A stretch of DNA of 64,000 nt from Brachionus rotundiformis (taxonomy: Eukaryota > Rotifera > Eurotatoria > Ploima > Brachionidae): the NCBI GenBank assembly GCA_016802295.1, contig JAESIW010000180.1, positions 3,000,102 to 3,064,101 of the forward strand, in the 5' to 3' direction. Below are positions 37,833 through 50,700 of the stretch, one piece after another. The position numbers were made by a program, and so were the translations under genes. The notes below the pieces were generated by a model that worked only from the letters and a program-made list of their open reading frames with translations, had not been told where the DNA came from and did not search any database. The stretch's first letter is position 1. Each line of letters starts with the position of its first letter.

Positions 37833-38516
37833 ATGTCAGAGCAATCAGGTAAGCGGAGTTCGAAGTTCGGATTGTATATGGCTATGGGTGTAGGCGCTGC
37901 TGCTATTGGCTTTTCGATAGCTGCTATACCGTTCTTAACACCCGCTCTACGCACTCATGCTTTGCCGTATGTTCCCGCTACAACTAAGCAGATAGAAAAT
38001 GTATTTAAAGCTTTGCAAGAGTATGGCAGAGACAAAAGCTTAATGTCTACCAAAAAAGCTGTCAAATTAATTGATTTAGGAAGTGGCGACGGAAGAATAG
38101 TCTTCGAGGCCGCTAAACGAGGCTTTCATGCTACTGGAGTCGAACTGAACTCAATGTTATACCTCTACTCCAAATACAAAACATTTACATCCTGGAAAGA
38201 TAATCCAGACCTCCATAAGCCTGTATTTAAACGAGCTGACTTTTGGAAGATTAACATGACCGAGTATGATTTGATAGTGGTTTTTGGTATTCAGGGAATG
38301 ATGAGAGATTTAGCCAGTAAACTGAAAGAAGAAATGAAGCCAGATTGCTTAATTGTGTCTTGTCGATTTCCTATTTCATCATACAAGAGTATTTTTAAGC
38401 TTGAGGATGAACTGGACGGAGTTTGGATCTATGATAAAGAGTGCCTAAATAATTTAGTGTTAGAGGAAAAAAAGCCAGTGAGCAAACCGATAGATGAGGA
38501 CGATGATGATGACTAA
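37833..38516 (+). CDS. ATPSCKMT: ATP synthase c-subunit lysine N-methyltransferase (FAM173B)
   Basis: Mitochondrial SAM-dependent methyltransferase of 227 aa, single exon. In mammals it trimethylates a lysine of the ATP synthase c-ring. Residues 11-35 form a hydrophobic membrane segment (LYMAMGVGAAAIGFSIAAI), as in the family. LPYVPATTKQIENVF leads into SAM motif I, KLIDLGSGDGRIVFEAAKRG, near residue 79. Then come the ATGVELNSMLYLYSK acidic ribose-binding motif and DLIVVFGIQGMM in the FAM173 post-motif region. The acidic tail EDDDDD is unusual. FAM173A is the close paralogue and cannot be excluded, but the N-terminal membrane segment favours the mitochondrial enzyme. The sulfite oxidase start codon follows 98 bases after the stop. 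Confidence 0.88.
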   Translation: MSEQSGKRSSKFGLYMAMGVGAAAIGFSIAAIPFLTPALRTHALPYVPATTKQIENVFKALQEYGRDKSLMSTKKAVKLIDLGSGDGRIVFEAAKRGFHATGVELNSMLYLYSKYKTFTSWKDNPDLHKPVFKRADFWKINMTEYDLIVVFGIQGMMRDLASKLKEEMKPDCLIVSCRFPISSYKSIFKLEDELDGVWIYDKECLNNLVLEEKKPVSKPIDEDDDDD

Positions 38517-38605
38517 ACATTAAAAAAAATTCTGATTTTATTAGATTAATAAAAAAATTTGTGCTCAAATAATTTTGAATTTTTTACATATTTTTTAAAT
38601 TATTT

Positions 38606-38614
38606 AGAAGAATT
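38606..38614 (+). promoter_or_regulatory. Acceptor-like site just upstream of sulfite oxidase ATG
   Basis: A T-rich tract (38580-38605) ends in TTTAG at 38603-38607, only 7 bases before the ATG at 38615 and inside the 98-base gap after FAM173B. AATAAA-like sequence precedes it (about 38547). This is the layout expected of a spliced-leader trans-splice site in an operon, or of an ordinary acceptor of a 5' UTR intron. Confidence 0.4.
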
Positions 38615-40824
38615 ATGATTCGAGTGACAAGTTATTGCCTGAAAACGTGGCATAAAACAAATATTCACAAAAGTGTTGCCAGAAATTTGAGAATAAGTGG
38701 ATATGCTTCAAATTTAAGCAATAATTTCAAAGCATACGAACACAATGAGTACCAGAAAACGAACCAAAAACAATTTTCAAATTTTTTAATTGGAACCCTA
38801 TCCTTTTTCGGTAATTTAATGATTGACACTTGCATTAGTTAATTATATTAATTAATTACAATTAAAATTAATTTTTAAAAATAATTAATCTTAATAATAG
38901 CAAAATTAACGAAAAAATAATGCAAACCCCTAATGGTATGATATATTAGATATGTTATGATTGCTTCTTTTTTAATCATCCTTTAAAGTCTTAAAATTAG
39001 CTTTTACAAAAAATAAAACATGATTTTATTCAATAAGTCATGGAGTCAAACTTTAATTTATGAATATAAATTAATTGGTTTAAAAATAGTTTTTAAAATC
39101 GTTAATTATATAAATTTTAAATATTTTTAATTAAAAAAAAATTTTGTTGACTCTATGACTAAGATTAAAATTAATTTGAAAAAATCAAATATAAATTTGA
39201 TTTAAGGACTTGGGTATTACACTTTCAAAAATTCAGCTCTTTGCGAAGAAAAGAAGGAAAATGAAGAAAAATCTTCATTTGAATGGGGTAAAATAAAAGA
39301 TGGCCTGCCATTTTATACCGAAGATGAGGTAAAGCAGCACAAAACCAAAGAGAAAGGAATCTGGGTCAGCTACTTAAATGGTGTTTATGACATTACTGAA
39401 TTTGTTGACGGCCATCCAGGTGAGAATCAAAATAAATAATGTGATTAATTTTTTTTTATTGAAAAATATTTTAGGAGGTGACAAAATACTATGGGGGGCA
39501 GGACATAGCCTTGAACCATTTTGGGAAAAGTTTCCAATTCATTACAAACATGAAGTATTTGAATTACTTGAAGAATATCGAATTGGAAATTTGAAAATTG
39601 ATCAAGAAAAAAAAAGACCTGTCGACAATAAAGTTGATTTTTATAAAGATGAGCCCAAGCGAAATTCTCAGTTAAAAGTCTTGAGCCAAAAGCCGTTCAA
39701 TGCCGAAAGTCCAAAACAAATCAGCGCTGAGAATTTGGTAACACCCAGCGAACTTCATTTCATTAGAAATCATATGCCAGTGCCTAAGATAGACCCTAAA
39801 TCGTTTAAGTTATCAATCATTAATGATAATGATGGCAAAAAAATAGAATTTAGTCTAGAAGACTTGGAAACAAAATTCGAATCAATTACCATTCCGGTAA
39901 CAATTCAATGTTCAGGTAATAAAAGAAAATACATGAATGAACAAGATCCAGTGCAAGGCTTGCAATGGGACGTGAATGCCATATCAACTGCTTTATGGAC
40001 TGGGGTTCGCCTTAAAGATGTTCTAACTTACTGTGGATTTGATTTAAATAGCCCAAAGATCAGGCATGTTATTTTCGAAGGCTTGGATAAAGATCCAGCT
40101 GGGTCTGTGTACTCTGCTTCTATTCCGATAGAAAAAGTAAATAATGAAAATGGCGAAGTTTTGCTAGCCTACAAAATGAATAACCAACCTATTCCATTAG
40201 ATAATGGATACCCTCTAAGGGCTTTAGCTCCCGGTATCATTGGAGCTCGCTCTGTCAAATGGCTTGGCAAAATAATTCTTAGCGAAGAAGAAAGCCAAAG
40301 CTTCTGGCAGCTAAATGATTACAAGGTCTTGCCACCAAATGTAAAAAATTTAAAAGAAGCTGATTTTAAGAAACTTCGGGCAATTCAGGAATCACCTATA
40401 ACATCTGCGATTTGCCAACCTGCCGAAGGAAATACTATTAAAAACGAAAATGGTAAATTTATAGCTAAAGGCTATGCATTTAGTGGTGGTGGTAATGACG
40501 TCTTAAATGTACTTGTCTCAATTGATAATGGAAAAAACTGGAAACAAGCTACTTTGCATAAATTTGATCGGCCTTTATACAAGTAATTTTAATTAAGATT
40601 TTTTTAATTTTTAAGGTTTTTTAAAATAATTAACAAAAAGATCGTGGGCATGGGCTCTTTGGGAAGTAGAGCTTGATATTCCATCAAATCAAGATCAGAT
40701 AGAAATTGTCTGCACAGCAACAGACTCAAATCAAAATACACAGCCAGAAAACATCAAGTCTATTTGGAATGCACGTGGTTTACTTAATAATGCGTGGCAC
40801 AGAATAAAAGTCAATATAGAATAA
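38615..40824 (+). CDS. SUOX: Sulfite oxidase, mitochondrial
   Basis: Oxidises sulfite to sulfate in the mitochondrial intermembrane space, passing electrons to cytochrome c. Four exons in phase: 38615-38810, 39207-39419, 39475-40582, 40641-40824; about 566 aa (human 545). The N-terminus is a basic, arginine-bearing mitochondrial presequence, followed by a hydrophobic anchor LIGTLSFFGLGYY. Next is a cytochrome b5 domain with the heme histidine motif DGHPGG and the second histidine in WGAGHS. The molybdenum domain starts at HFIRNHMPVPKIDP. The Mo-ligand cysteine is in VTIQCSGNKR, and GYPLRALAPGIIGARSVKWL carries the active-site region. The dimerisation domain ends in WNARGLLNNAWHRIKV. All key residues are present. 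It may be co-transcribed with FAM173B. Confidence 0.95.
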
Positions 40825-42032
40825 AGTTATGGTCATTACCACATTCCAAATTTCATTAAATTGTTTTTTTTAGTTCTTTGTTGAAATAAAATTATTCTAT
40901 TTTAGTTTAAAGCAATAAATGTATTTTCCCATACAAACGTTTGTGAATGGACTCACAATTTTATCTTATAAAGATGTTGTAGTTTTTGTTACTACGAGCA
41001 CATGTTCAGACGATGATTTAGAAATGTGCATGATAAAATAATGATTGTCTATGGCTTTTTTGTCAAGTAGCATGATAAAAATATTTTGATAAAAATTAAG
41101 AATTATAGGAAAAAGTATTTAAGATTTGAAATTGAGTGTATTTTAAAAATTTAATGGCAAAAATTTGGGTTTGGCAAACTTTAAGTTTATTTTTTCAAAT
41201 TAAATGGATTTAAAAAATTATTTTTAGATTTGGCCTATATTTTATCTTCAGAAACAATTTGACTTTATCATTAGATTGTATTATTGTAAACATTTTAAAA
41301 TATCTTAATTTCGCATTTTACAATTTAAGATAAAAATAAAATAGTAAAGTGTTCAATTCAAAAAGAACGAATAAAAATTACTATGAATCTAATTAGATGA
41401 TAGTATAAAGATAATATATCAAAATTCAAAAAAGTTTTATAAATTAGGTAAAAAAGAATAAGATTATATTTTTCCTCTATACGATTTTTTATTATTTAAT
41501 TTCTTTAAGTATCAAAACTAACTAATTTTTAACTAAGATTTTTAAATTTCCTAAAATTTTTGAGTAATGTTTAGAATTAATTTAAGAAATTAAAAAAAAT
41601 AAAATAAAATAAATAAATTTTTATATTTTACTAGATTTTTTTTATGTTTTTACTAAATTATTAGGTGTCTAATCTCAATTTGATTTAGTTATTTTATTAT
41701 TTGCCTTTCGTTTTAAAACTCTAAAAAAATAAAATAAATCATTTATGGTCAACTTCATTTAAGACTTCCTACCGCCTAAATGGTGTTCAGTGATCTGTAT
41801 TTTATAAGTTTGATATTTTAATTTACCAAACTTGTTAACATCAGATGCTAAAAGCATGCAATTTAATTTTCAATGATGTAGAATTTTTACATAATTTGGA
41901 TAATTAAAGCTTTCTCTTCAATACGTTCGCAAATAAAATTTGCATTTTATGGGTGTGTTTGTCTGGTTACATTACTTAAGTTGGAATTTATTGATTAAAA
42001 TTTTAGATTAAAGAAATACCAAAATTTGAAAA
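40825..42032. other. Intergenic region
   Basis: 1.2 kb of AT-rich DNA. An acceptor-like TTTTAG at 42001-42006 lies 27 bases before the OAT start and may mark a 5' UTR intron or trans-splice site. Nothing else seen. Confidence 0.5.
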
Positions 42033-43579
42033 ATGCTTTCCAAAAATATTTTAAAAGTAGCTTCAGACGCTTTTGCCAAGTCGTCACAGCTACGAAACGC
42101 TTCATCAACAAAATTGACATCAGCTGCATCATCAGCAAAAGCCAAAGAACAATCCAAAATAGGAGCCAAATCACAAGAAGTTTTCAATCGAGAAGATAAA
42201 TATGGTGCCCATAATTATCATCCCTTACCAGTGGCTATAGAAAATGCAAAAGGCATTTTCATGTGGGATGTGGAAGGAAACAAATACTTCGACTTTCTCA
42301 GCGCATACAGTGCCGTCAATCAAGGCCACTGCCACCCTAAAATAATCAAAACACTGAAAGAGCAAGCAGACAAAGTGACTCTAACCTCAAGAGCATTTTA
42401 CAATACAGTATTGGGAGAATTCGAGGAATACATATGCAAACTATTGGGTTTTGATAAAGTTTTACCAATGAATACAGGTAAATTGTGTATATGTAAATAA
42501 AATTTTTTATCTATAATTTTAAAAAGGTGTTGAGGCTGGTGAAACAAGTATCAAATTGGCCCGAAAATGGGCGTATAATGTTAAAGGTGTTCCAAACGAT
42601 CAAGCTGTAGTGTTATTTGCAGCTGAAAATTTCTGGGGACGAACTCTTTCTGCTGTGTCTAGTTCGACCGATCCCTCATGTTATGAAGGATTTGGACCCT
42701 ATATGCCAAACTTTAAAATTATTCCATACAATGATCTAAATGCTTTAGAAGTATTATTTTTATCTTTAATTAGAAAAAAATTTAATAATGAATTTTAAAA
42801 AGGAAGCTTGTAGAGATTTTAATGTTTGTGCTTTTATGGTTGAACCTATTCAAGGCGAAGCTGGTGTAATTGTTCCGTCAGATGGATATTACAAAGGAAT
42901 TAGAGAAATTTGTACCAAAAATAACGTTCTTTGGATAGCAGATGAGATTCAAACTGGATTAGCCAGAACTGGAAAGTAAAAAAAATTCAAAAAAATTAAT
43001 CAATCTGTGGAAGATTATAAATTAAATTTAAGACGATTGTGCATTGATTATGAAAATGTTAAGCCGGACATTTTAGTTCTAGGAAAAGCCCTTTCTGGAG
43101 GCGCTTTCCCAGTTAGTGCTGTCTTGTCTAGGGATGAAGTTATGCTTTGCATAAAACCTGGTGAGCACGGATCAACTTATGGTGGAAATCCATTGGGATG
43201 CAAAATCGCCATTACAGCCCTTGAGGTATTAGAGGAGGAAAATCTAGCCCAAAATGCTTTCAATATGGGAAATTTATTCAGAAGCGAATTAAGCAAGAGA
43301 TTACCTAAAGAAATGGTCAAGGATATCCGTGGTCGTGGACTTTTAAATGCAATCGAAATATCAGAAGGTATAATATACCTTTGTTTACTTTGATTTTTAT
43401 ATCATTTTATGTTTTAAGGTTATGATGCATGGGAATTTTGCATGAGATTGAGAGATAATGGTCTTTTGGCAAAGCCGACTCATGGAGACAAAATAAGATT
43501 TGCTCCACCATTGGTAATCAACAAAGATCAAATGTTGGAAGCTGTTGATATTATTGACAAAACAGCGCAATCTTTTTAA
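42033..43579 (+). CDS. OAT: Ornithine aminotransferase, mitochondrial
   Basis: PLP enzyme that converts ornithine and 2-oxoglutarate to glutamate semialdehyde and glutamate in the matrix. Five exons in phase: 42033-42477, 42527-42750, 42803-42975, 43033-43367, 43419-43579, giving 445 aa (human 439). The presequence is Ser/Lys/Ala-rich. The mature part begins REDKYGAHNYHPLPVA and has NKYFDFLSAYSAVNQGHCHP, then MNTGVEAGETSIKLARKW at the cofactor phosphate loop. FMVEPIQGEAGVIVP and WIADEIQTGLARTGK follow, with the aspartate that binds the PLP ring nitrogen. The Schiff-base lysine is in VLGKALSGGAFPVSA. The C-terminal motif is KPTHGDKIRFAPPLVI. No defects seen. Confidence 0.97.
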
Positions 43580-44976
43580 ATTTATTTAAGTGGAAAACAA
43601 AATTTTCGCTATTAGTATCCTAATTTGTGTTCAAATTATCAAAATTAAAAAAAAATAATTCATTTAAGTTAAATATTTTAGTAATCGGTTTGTTGTTTTA
43701 AAAAAAAAATCGTTTTTAATTTTATTTAATAAATAAACAAGCTATAACATAAATTAAATTGAGCAATATATTTTAAGATTAAATTTTAAAGAAAATTTAT
43801 CCTTTGAATGCAAAATGGTGCAAGATACCGAGTTGACTTTTTTACCACATTCTTGAAGAACTCTGCAAATTTGAACGGTTTGTATTTTGCAGTGTTTTTG
43901 CACAGCATTAGCATTTTTTGAAAAATTTTTTCACTGCACCAAATTTCAGAAACCGCTAGAATAAATATCTTAAAAATTATAACAATACCGTAAAATTTAT
44001 CAATAAAATTCCTTTAAATTTTTCTTCGTATTTTACGACACAAAACTTTTTTTTCATTTCTTGAAGAAAAATTTATGTTTATCTTTTCACATTTAAAAAT
44101 GTTTGAAAAGTAAAATTGGTAAAAAATTTTAGTTTATTTTATGCTTATTCTTAATAGTAAATAAAATCTAAATTTGAATTTGAAAATTTAATCGTCGCTC
44201 ATCTAACTAATTGTTAATTTTGAATGACTCGAAAAATATTTTAGTGAAAATTATATTTTTTTAAATGAAAGGTGATGTTGACTGCAAATATTTAGGAACA
44301 AAAATAAAGAAAAAAATTTATTTTTACTTTTGATTAAGTAGTTAGAGCTCTATTTTATTAATTATTTATCGTTTTTATTACATTTTTAAATTCAATTTGC
44401 TTAAGATTAAATGAAATATTTTCAAAGCTTCTCCGTTAAGAATTTTTTTTATTGATCATTATTAATTTTTAATTTTTACCAGATTAAAAACATGAAAATA
44501 TATTGAAAAATTATTAAATGATTATGATATTAAATTCACATATTTTATATTTTTTTATGTATTTCTAGGAAGAGGTGAGAAATGAAAACAAAATTTTATT
44601 TTATTTTTTGTTTTTTAATCATAAACAAAATTATTTTGGAAATAAACTTTTCATCATCAAAAGAAAAACATTGCGTAAATTTAAGTAATCTTACAGATCT
44701 TTACTGACAGAAATTAAGATAAGATTACGTAAGCTTACCAGATTACGTAGGTTTCAAATTAAGTTAAATTAAAGAAAAGATGAAAATCGATCATGATAAA
44801 CATTTTTATTTATTTTATTAGCTATTTATCTCAATATATTCTAAATCTATTTTTACTTTATTATAATGATAAAAATTAAACTAAAATGTCTTAATTATTT
44901 ATTGTTGCTTTTTAATAAAAAATTTGTAAAAAAAATTAAAGCGTCTAAACATGAATTAAATAGAAAAAAACAACAT
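43580..44976. other. Intergenic region between convergent OAT and PPIB
   Basis: 1.4 kb of AT-rich DNA holding both 3' ends. A GC-richer patch at 43800-43970 has TGGTGCA (43816-43822) facing TGCACCA (43935-43941) and several TGCA-containing words. It may be a small repeat remnant. Confidence 0.45.
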
Positions 44977-45621
44977 TTAGTTATTTACTGTGATATTCTC
45001 TTCTACAGGCAAAGTACCACAGTCTTCGATGACAACTTCTTTAACTGGAGCATCTCTACCATTTGTTTTTGTACTTTCTACTTTTCTAACAACTTCCATT
45101 CCTTCTAAAACTTTGCCAAAAACAACATGTCTACCATCTAGCCATTCTGTTTTTACAGTGGTGATAAAAAATTGCGAACCATTGGTGTCTTTTCCGGCAT
45201 TGGCCATCGATAACCATCCAGCGCCAGTATGTTTTAAGTCAAAATTTTCATCCGCAAATCTTTCACCGTAAATTGATCTACCGCCAGTACCATCACCTCT
45301 GGTGAAATCTCCTCCTTGGATCATAAAATTTGAAATTACTCTATGAAACTTTGATCCTTTGTAGCCTTGTCCAGCTGGTTTTTCAGCTAATTGAGCAAAA
45401 TTTTCTACAGTTTTAGGTACAACATCGCCAAAAAGACCAATTACAATTCGGCCAGCGCTTTCATCACCAATTTTTATATCAAAAAATACTTTTTTGGTTA
45501 CTTTAACTTTCTTTTTGAAAAGATACAATAAAACTTAGCAATTAATAATGATAATAAAATATACCTTGCACTCTAAAGCACTAAGACAGGCTAAAAGTAG
45601 AACTAGAGAAAATGCTTTCAT
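44977..45621 (-). CDS. PPIB: Secretory cyclophilin, cyclophilin B type (peptidyl-prolyl isomerase)
   Basis: Proline cis-trans isomerase of the secretory pathway that helps fold secreted proteins. Two exons in phase: 45621-45565 and 45510-44977, with a 54-base intron right after the signal peptide MKAFSLVLLLACLSALECK. The mature N-terminus KVKVTKKVFFDIKIGDE is typical of cyclophilin B. Catalytic residues are present: the arginine in FHRVISNFMIQGGDFTRGDG, the MANAGKDTNGSQFFITT loop, and the tryptophan of EWLDGRHVVFGKV. The total is 202 aa, close to human PPIB (216). The C-terminus, VEENITVNN, lacks the AIAKE-like retention tail of vertebrate PPIB and ends in a possible N-glycosylation site (NIT), so it may be secreted. 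Confidence 0.95.
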
Positions 45622-46451
45622 TTTGATTATTAAGAAGCTAAAATAAATTCTAAAATCTTATCCTATTTGAGCTAATTTTTTTGACGATTTTCAATTTTCA
45701 AACATTAAATCAAATTTGAACACGTAAAATTTAAAAAAAACCTCCCCAAAAAAGACTCGTATTCTTTTTTTAAAAGCAAATTTAATCTAACATTTTTGAT
45801 TGTTTTTAAATTTACTTGAATATTTAACAAAATCAATCTATGATTTAAATGATAGAGTTTTATTTAGGAATTTATTTATTGACTTAATAATGAAATAACT
45901 GTACTTTCGAAGAAATCGATAAAATGATTTAGTTTTTTTTTTAATATTGTTTAAAATTCAAATTAAGATATCAAAAGAAATAGAAAAAATTTATTCAAAA
46001 TGAAATTAAAAAATTTAAGTATTACAAGTTGAATTTAAGTTTCTTTGAGATAATATTCTAGTATTAAATGATAATCTTTATTTTATTATTGATTTTAATC
46101 TATTAAATTTTTGTTTTCATCAAATTTATAAATTAAATTGAATCAATCAAATTAAATTTCATCTCAATTTAGTTAATTGGAATTGCGTCAATTTCAAAAC
46201 AAATTCTTATAACTATCACATAAAATAATAATTATCAAGATTGCATTTTCTGATTGTTAGCTCATTTTGTCTAAGATTTTAAATGATATGAATTATTAAA
46301 TTCGATTTAAATTCAGAATATTTAAAATCAAAATTAACAAAATAAATAACTTTTTTAAATTTATTTTTTGAAATTTAAAAAAAATTCATAAATAAAAAAT
46401 ACAATGAATATAAAACTAATTTTAATTTTAAATAATCTGTAAATAAATAGT
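45622..46451. other. Intergenic region
   Basis: 830 bases of AT-rich DNA between PPIB and the GPCR gene, both on the minus strand. No feature recognised. Confidence 0.5.
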
Positions 46452-47734
46452 TTAGCATTCTGCTCGTTCCAAATTTCTATTGTGAATTTCTTCATTCAAG
46501 TTTTCTTTCGACTTAGATTCTATTTGTTTATCTATATTGGTGTACAACTTAGTGTTTTTTTTAGGATTGCTATCTCTAAGCCCACTTTGAATTGTCATTT
46601 CGATCTGGTCATTACCAACTTGATTCACGAGAAATTTTGAAATCTCAATATTAGATTCATCTTCGTTAATAGCTTCCACATTGTCCGATTTGCCACACCA
46701 CTTAATGATCCGGAAAATCCATGGCAAAATCAGGCGAAATTCTTTACGAAAATTGTCATTTAGCCATGCGTACAAGAATGGATTATAAATGGTGCTCGAC
46801 ATGGCAATGACGTGAGCTATAAAAAAAACATTACTAAAATACGACTGCTTGGTAAAATCTATGTTAAACTCCATTATTAAGTGCACACAATTTAGTGGCA
46901 TCCAGCAGCCGGCAAAGATTATTACCATGGCTATAAGCATTCGATTGGTTCGCTTTTTTCTCTTCAATTCAAGCTGTTCTTTCTCCTTAGTTTTGCCTGG
47001 CCGCGTCCGATTAGAAAGAATTAGCCAAACTTTGGTGTAGGAATATGTTATAACTGTAAATGGTATTAGATATTGTAGAACCATAGAGGCTAAATTAAAA
47101 AATCGCTTTGACATGGGTATAGGCCAACTTTCCTAAAGCAAAATTTTAAACAATATGTAAAATTTAAATTGATGCAACTCACTCTACACTTGAATTTGAT
47201 TTCTCCATTCACATTTTCAGGTATTAGCTCAATGTAGACAGCTAGTGGTAGAGAAATCGATATTGATATGATCCACACCACGGCGATCAACAGGCAGCAT
47301 ACACCTAATTTCATACGTGGCTTGAACGGGTGTACAATCACAAAGTATCGGTCAATAGCTATGGCAAGAGATGTCAATGTGCTCACATAGACACTTACTC
47401 CCAGTGAGAATGAAACCAAATGGCACAAAAATTTGCCTAAAATCCAATACTCTTGGAAAAAAGATATGGGTGTGAATGGAACAGCCAGCAAACACATAAG
47501 AATATCAGACAGCGCCAAATTCATGATGAATAAATTTGTGACCGACTGCATTGTTTTTTTGACGCACACAACATAAACTACCAAACTATTACCGGTTACA
47601 CCAATCAAGAAAATCAATGAGTACAGAGTGCCAAGAATTGCGATGGTAATTCTTGAGTGTTCTTCTTCCTCGATGGCTTCATATGTACCATTAATTGGAC
47701 TAGAAATAAAATTTGCGACTGTGCTTGATACCAT
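46452..47734 (-). CDS. Neuropeptide GPCR (rhodopsin family, NPY/RYamide receptor-like)
   Basis: Seven-helix peptide receptor of 410 aa in two exons (47734-47183, 47132-46452) with a 50-base phase-0 intron in extracellular loop 2. The N-terminus carries an N-glycosylation site (NGT). Class A landmarks: GVTGNSLVVYVV (helix 1), NLFIMNLALSDILMCLLAVP (helix 2), the conserved cysteine before LVSFSLGVSVYVSTLTSLAI (helix 3), DRYFVIVHP for the DRY motif, WxxPL-type helix 4, AGCWMPLNCVHL (helix 6, CWxP) and SSTIYNPFLYAWLNDNFRKEF (helix 7, NPxxY). The IVHPFKPRM sequence and WLNDNFRKEF resemble NPY/NPF, RYamide and prolactin-releasing peptide receptors. The exact ligand cannot be told from sequence. A Ser/Asn-rich cytoplasmic tail of about 90 residues follows. 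Confidence 0.9.
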
Positions 47735-50700
47735 TTTGACAATGATCGACTTTAGATTTAAATCAAAGAACAGGCATTAAGTTCCAATATGCTTGACAAA
47801 GACATCTAAATAAAGAAGATGAATTTAATATTTTAGGAAATGATCTTGTCTTGAAGATTGATTGATAGCAAGGTACTTTTTCAGGTGATTGAATAAAATT
47901 GATTGATATTTTGGAAGTTAAATTATTTTTTTTTGCTGAAAAATTTGATTAATTTAATTAAATTTCTTAGAAAATTAGAAATTTTATTTATAGCCTCTAA
48001 AACTTTTGAATAATCAAAGAAAAAAATTGACTCAAAATCTAATTATTTATCTAAATTTATAAGATTAGAAATTATGTACAGTGTCGATATTTAAAAAACA
48101 GATAGAGCACTTTTTAAATATTAAATAATTATTGATTATTTAATTCAACTTAACCATGCTATTTACATTCGACAAATGATTTTATCTTGATTAATATTTG
48201 GTACGAATTAAAATAAAAATATATTGCATGAGTTTTAATAGAAAGCTGGTATAGCTAAAAGATTAATTGAATTCCTATGATAAATAGCTGTTAAATTATC
48301 TGCAACAAAATTTGCATTCTTATTAATTTATACGTAGAATGTTTAAAAAATAAAAGAATTTTATCATGAATTTAGATAAGAATGTTTCCTTATTTACCGT
48401 ATTAAGTTCTAATCGTTGAATTTATAAAGGTGTTAATTTTTTTAAAATATATTATTTTTAAAATAATAAAATTTTGCTTTGCTGGTTTCTTAATTGTGAG
48501 AATTCGCGCAAAAAACCTAAATCGTTTATTATAAATTTTGATCATAAAATATATACTTTTTTAAAATAAAATATGCAATATGAAAAACAAATACGGAATT
48601 TATCGGAACAAAAAATTATTTTCTTAAAAGCCAATCTATTCAGAAATACTTAATTTATGATATCCAACAATGAGAACAATTCGATAGATATCTGAAAAAA
48701 AAGCTCAAATAAATTAAAACTTATGTATCTATTCTTAATAATTGTTATTTCTTGAAAAAATAAAATTTTTTCATAAATAATTGATACTTTTAAGAGCAAA
48801 TAGGTATAAAAATTGTGATTGTCATTACGATATTATTGACATATGACAATTTTTTTTAATGAAATTTATTTTAAAATAATATGATTGATTTAGTATTTGT
48901 GAAAATTGTTTAAAAAAAATCACTTTTTAAATTTTCGAAAAACTGTAATAATTTTTTTAATATAGGCATATATTTAGGTGAAACGGAAAATTAAATCTAA
49001 TATTCCTACATTTTGACGAATTAAATTTTTATTTATAAAATATGTTTACTCAAATTTGGGCCTAACAAGCTTAGGAAACGGAATCTTGTTAACTCATTGT
49101 AAATTGATTTGAAATCCTTGTGTGCGTAAATAAAATTCCGAATTAACAAAAATTAAGTAATTGCATATGTTAATTGTTGTTCCAAAATTATTATCAAGTT
49201 GAGATAAATTAATAATTTATATTAAATAGTAGAAACAAAATCTGATGTATTTTTTTTGTTACTTTGCCTAGTAGATTAAAATTATTAATTATAAAATGAG
49301 GATAAATCTTGAATTGAAGAAGAACGAGTGCCTTGAGTTTGATGCTTAACTACTCGTTAAAATTAATAATATAAAACAAGAGCATTTTATTTATAAAAAA
49401 TTATAAATAATAAATTTCTTTAAAAAGCTTTTTTTCTTCTTACATCTAGTCTGAATTTTTTGTTTTTATCAAGTTACTCTTTAACAATTCCTTTTTCATT
49501 TAATTTAGAATTTAAGTTAATTAAAAAGTTGCTGAAATTAGATTTGCATATTTTAAATTGATTATTTTCATTTAAAAAAATCATCTGAAATTATTTTCAA
49601 GTTTTTTAATGATAAAATGTTACAAGCCCAAAAAATAATGCTTATTTATATTCAAATAATCTCATGTCAAATTAAATTACTCTTTTTTGAAGGGCTTATC
49701 CTTTTCATCTTTGATTTTATTAAAAATAAATTCATTTAGATTATCTCAATTGGCTTAAATTAATCGACATTACCTACACATAATGATATTAGCTATATCA
49801 TTATATATTAAAATATCCTTTTGAAATCTGTGTTTATTATTTCAATTCAAAAAAATCAATAATCATTGACTGAATTAAATTGCAGTGTTAGGATCGAGTT
49901 AATTAAATCTTGTCAATTTTTTTAAAATTTGCATTTAATCTAAAATAATTCAAAACTTGTATAATTAATTTAGAAAAATAAAGGAAAAACATTTATAAAA
50001 ATCATTGAGAATTTATTTGTTCTTTAACTCGGAAAAATTTTTGTCGTCTCAAAATTGATTTCCTCAAAAGACATTATTTTTCTAAATAAAAATCCTAATA
50101 TTTATTCCCTTTCTTGCATTTTGTCTTAAATCAAATTAGACTGCTAATTTAATTAAACATTATTCCATTTGATTTGAAAAATTCATTTGAATTTAATTTG
50201 AATTCTTTTTGATATTTTTAACCAGTGAAAAACAAACAATTCGTACTGGAAACTAAAAATTTTAGCTAATTGATAATTTTATAAAATATTTAGAATAAAT
50301 TTCTTCAAAATTGACAAGAAATTAATTATCAAGTTTTTAAGCATTTCGACTTAATTCATTATTTATCCTTGGGTTTTCTTTATCCTATTTAAAGATTTTT
50401 CCGATAATAATATCTGTAGACTGCATTTTAAGGTTTAAAATCTCATTTAAAAAAAAGCTTTAAAATTAATTTTATCCGCTTTATGCTTTAAAACTAGATG
50501 AAGTATTTAAGTTAGTCACATTTAATTATTTACAATTTTTAAAAAGAGTCTTTAAAAATAAAAACTATTGATTTAAAACCTTTGAGTTTTTAAAACCTAT
50601 ATCAAAATAGCCGATTAGGAAACTAATAGGTTATTGAGTTATAAAAGTTTATCTCAAAGCCGATTCCTTAGCTAATTAATTTTTCCAATCTTAATATTAT

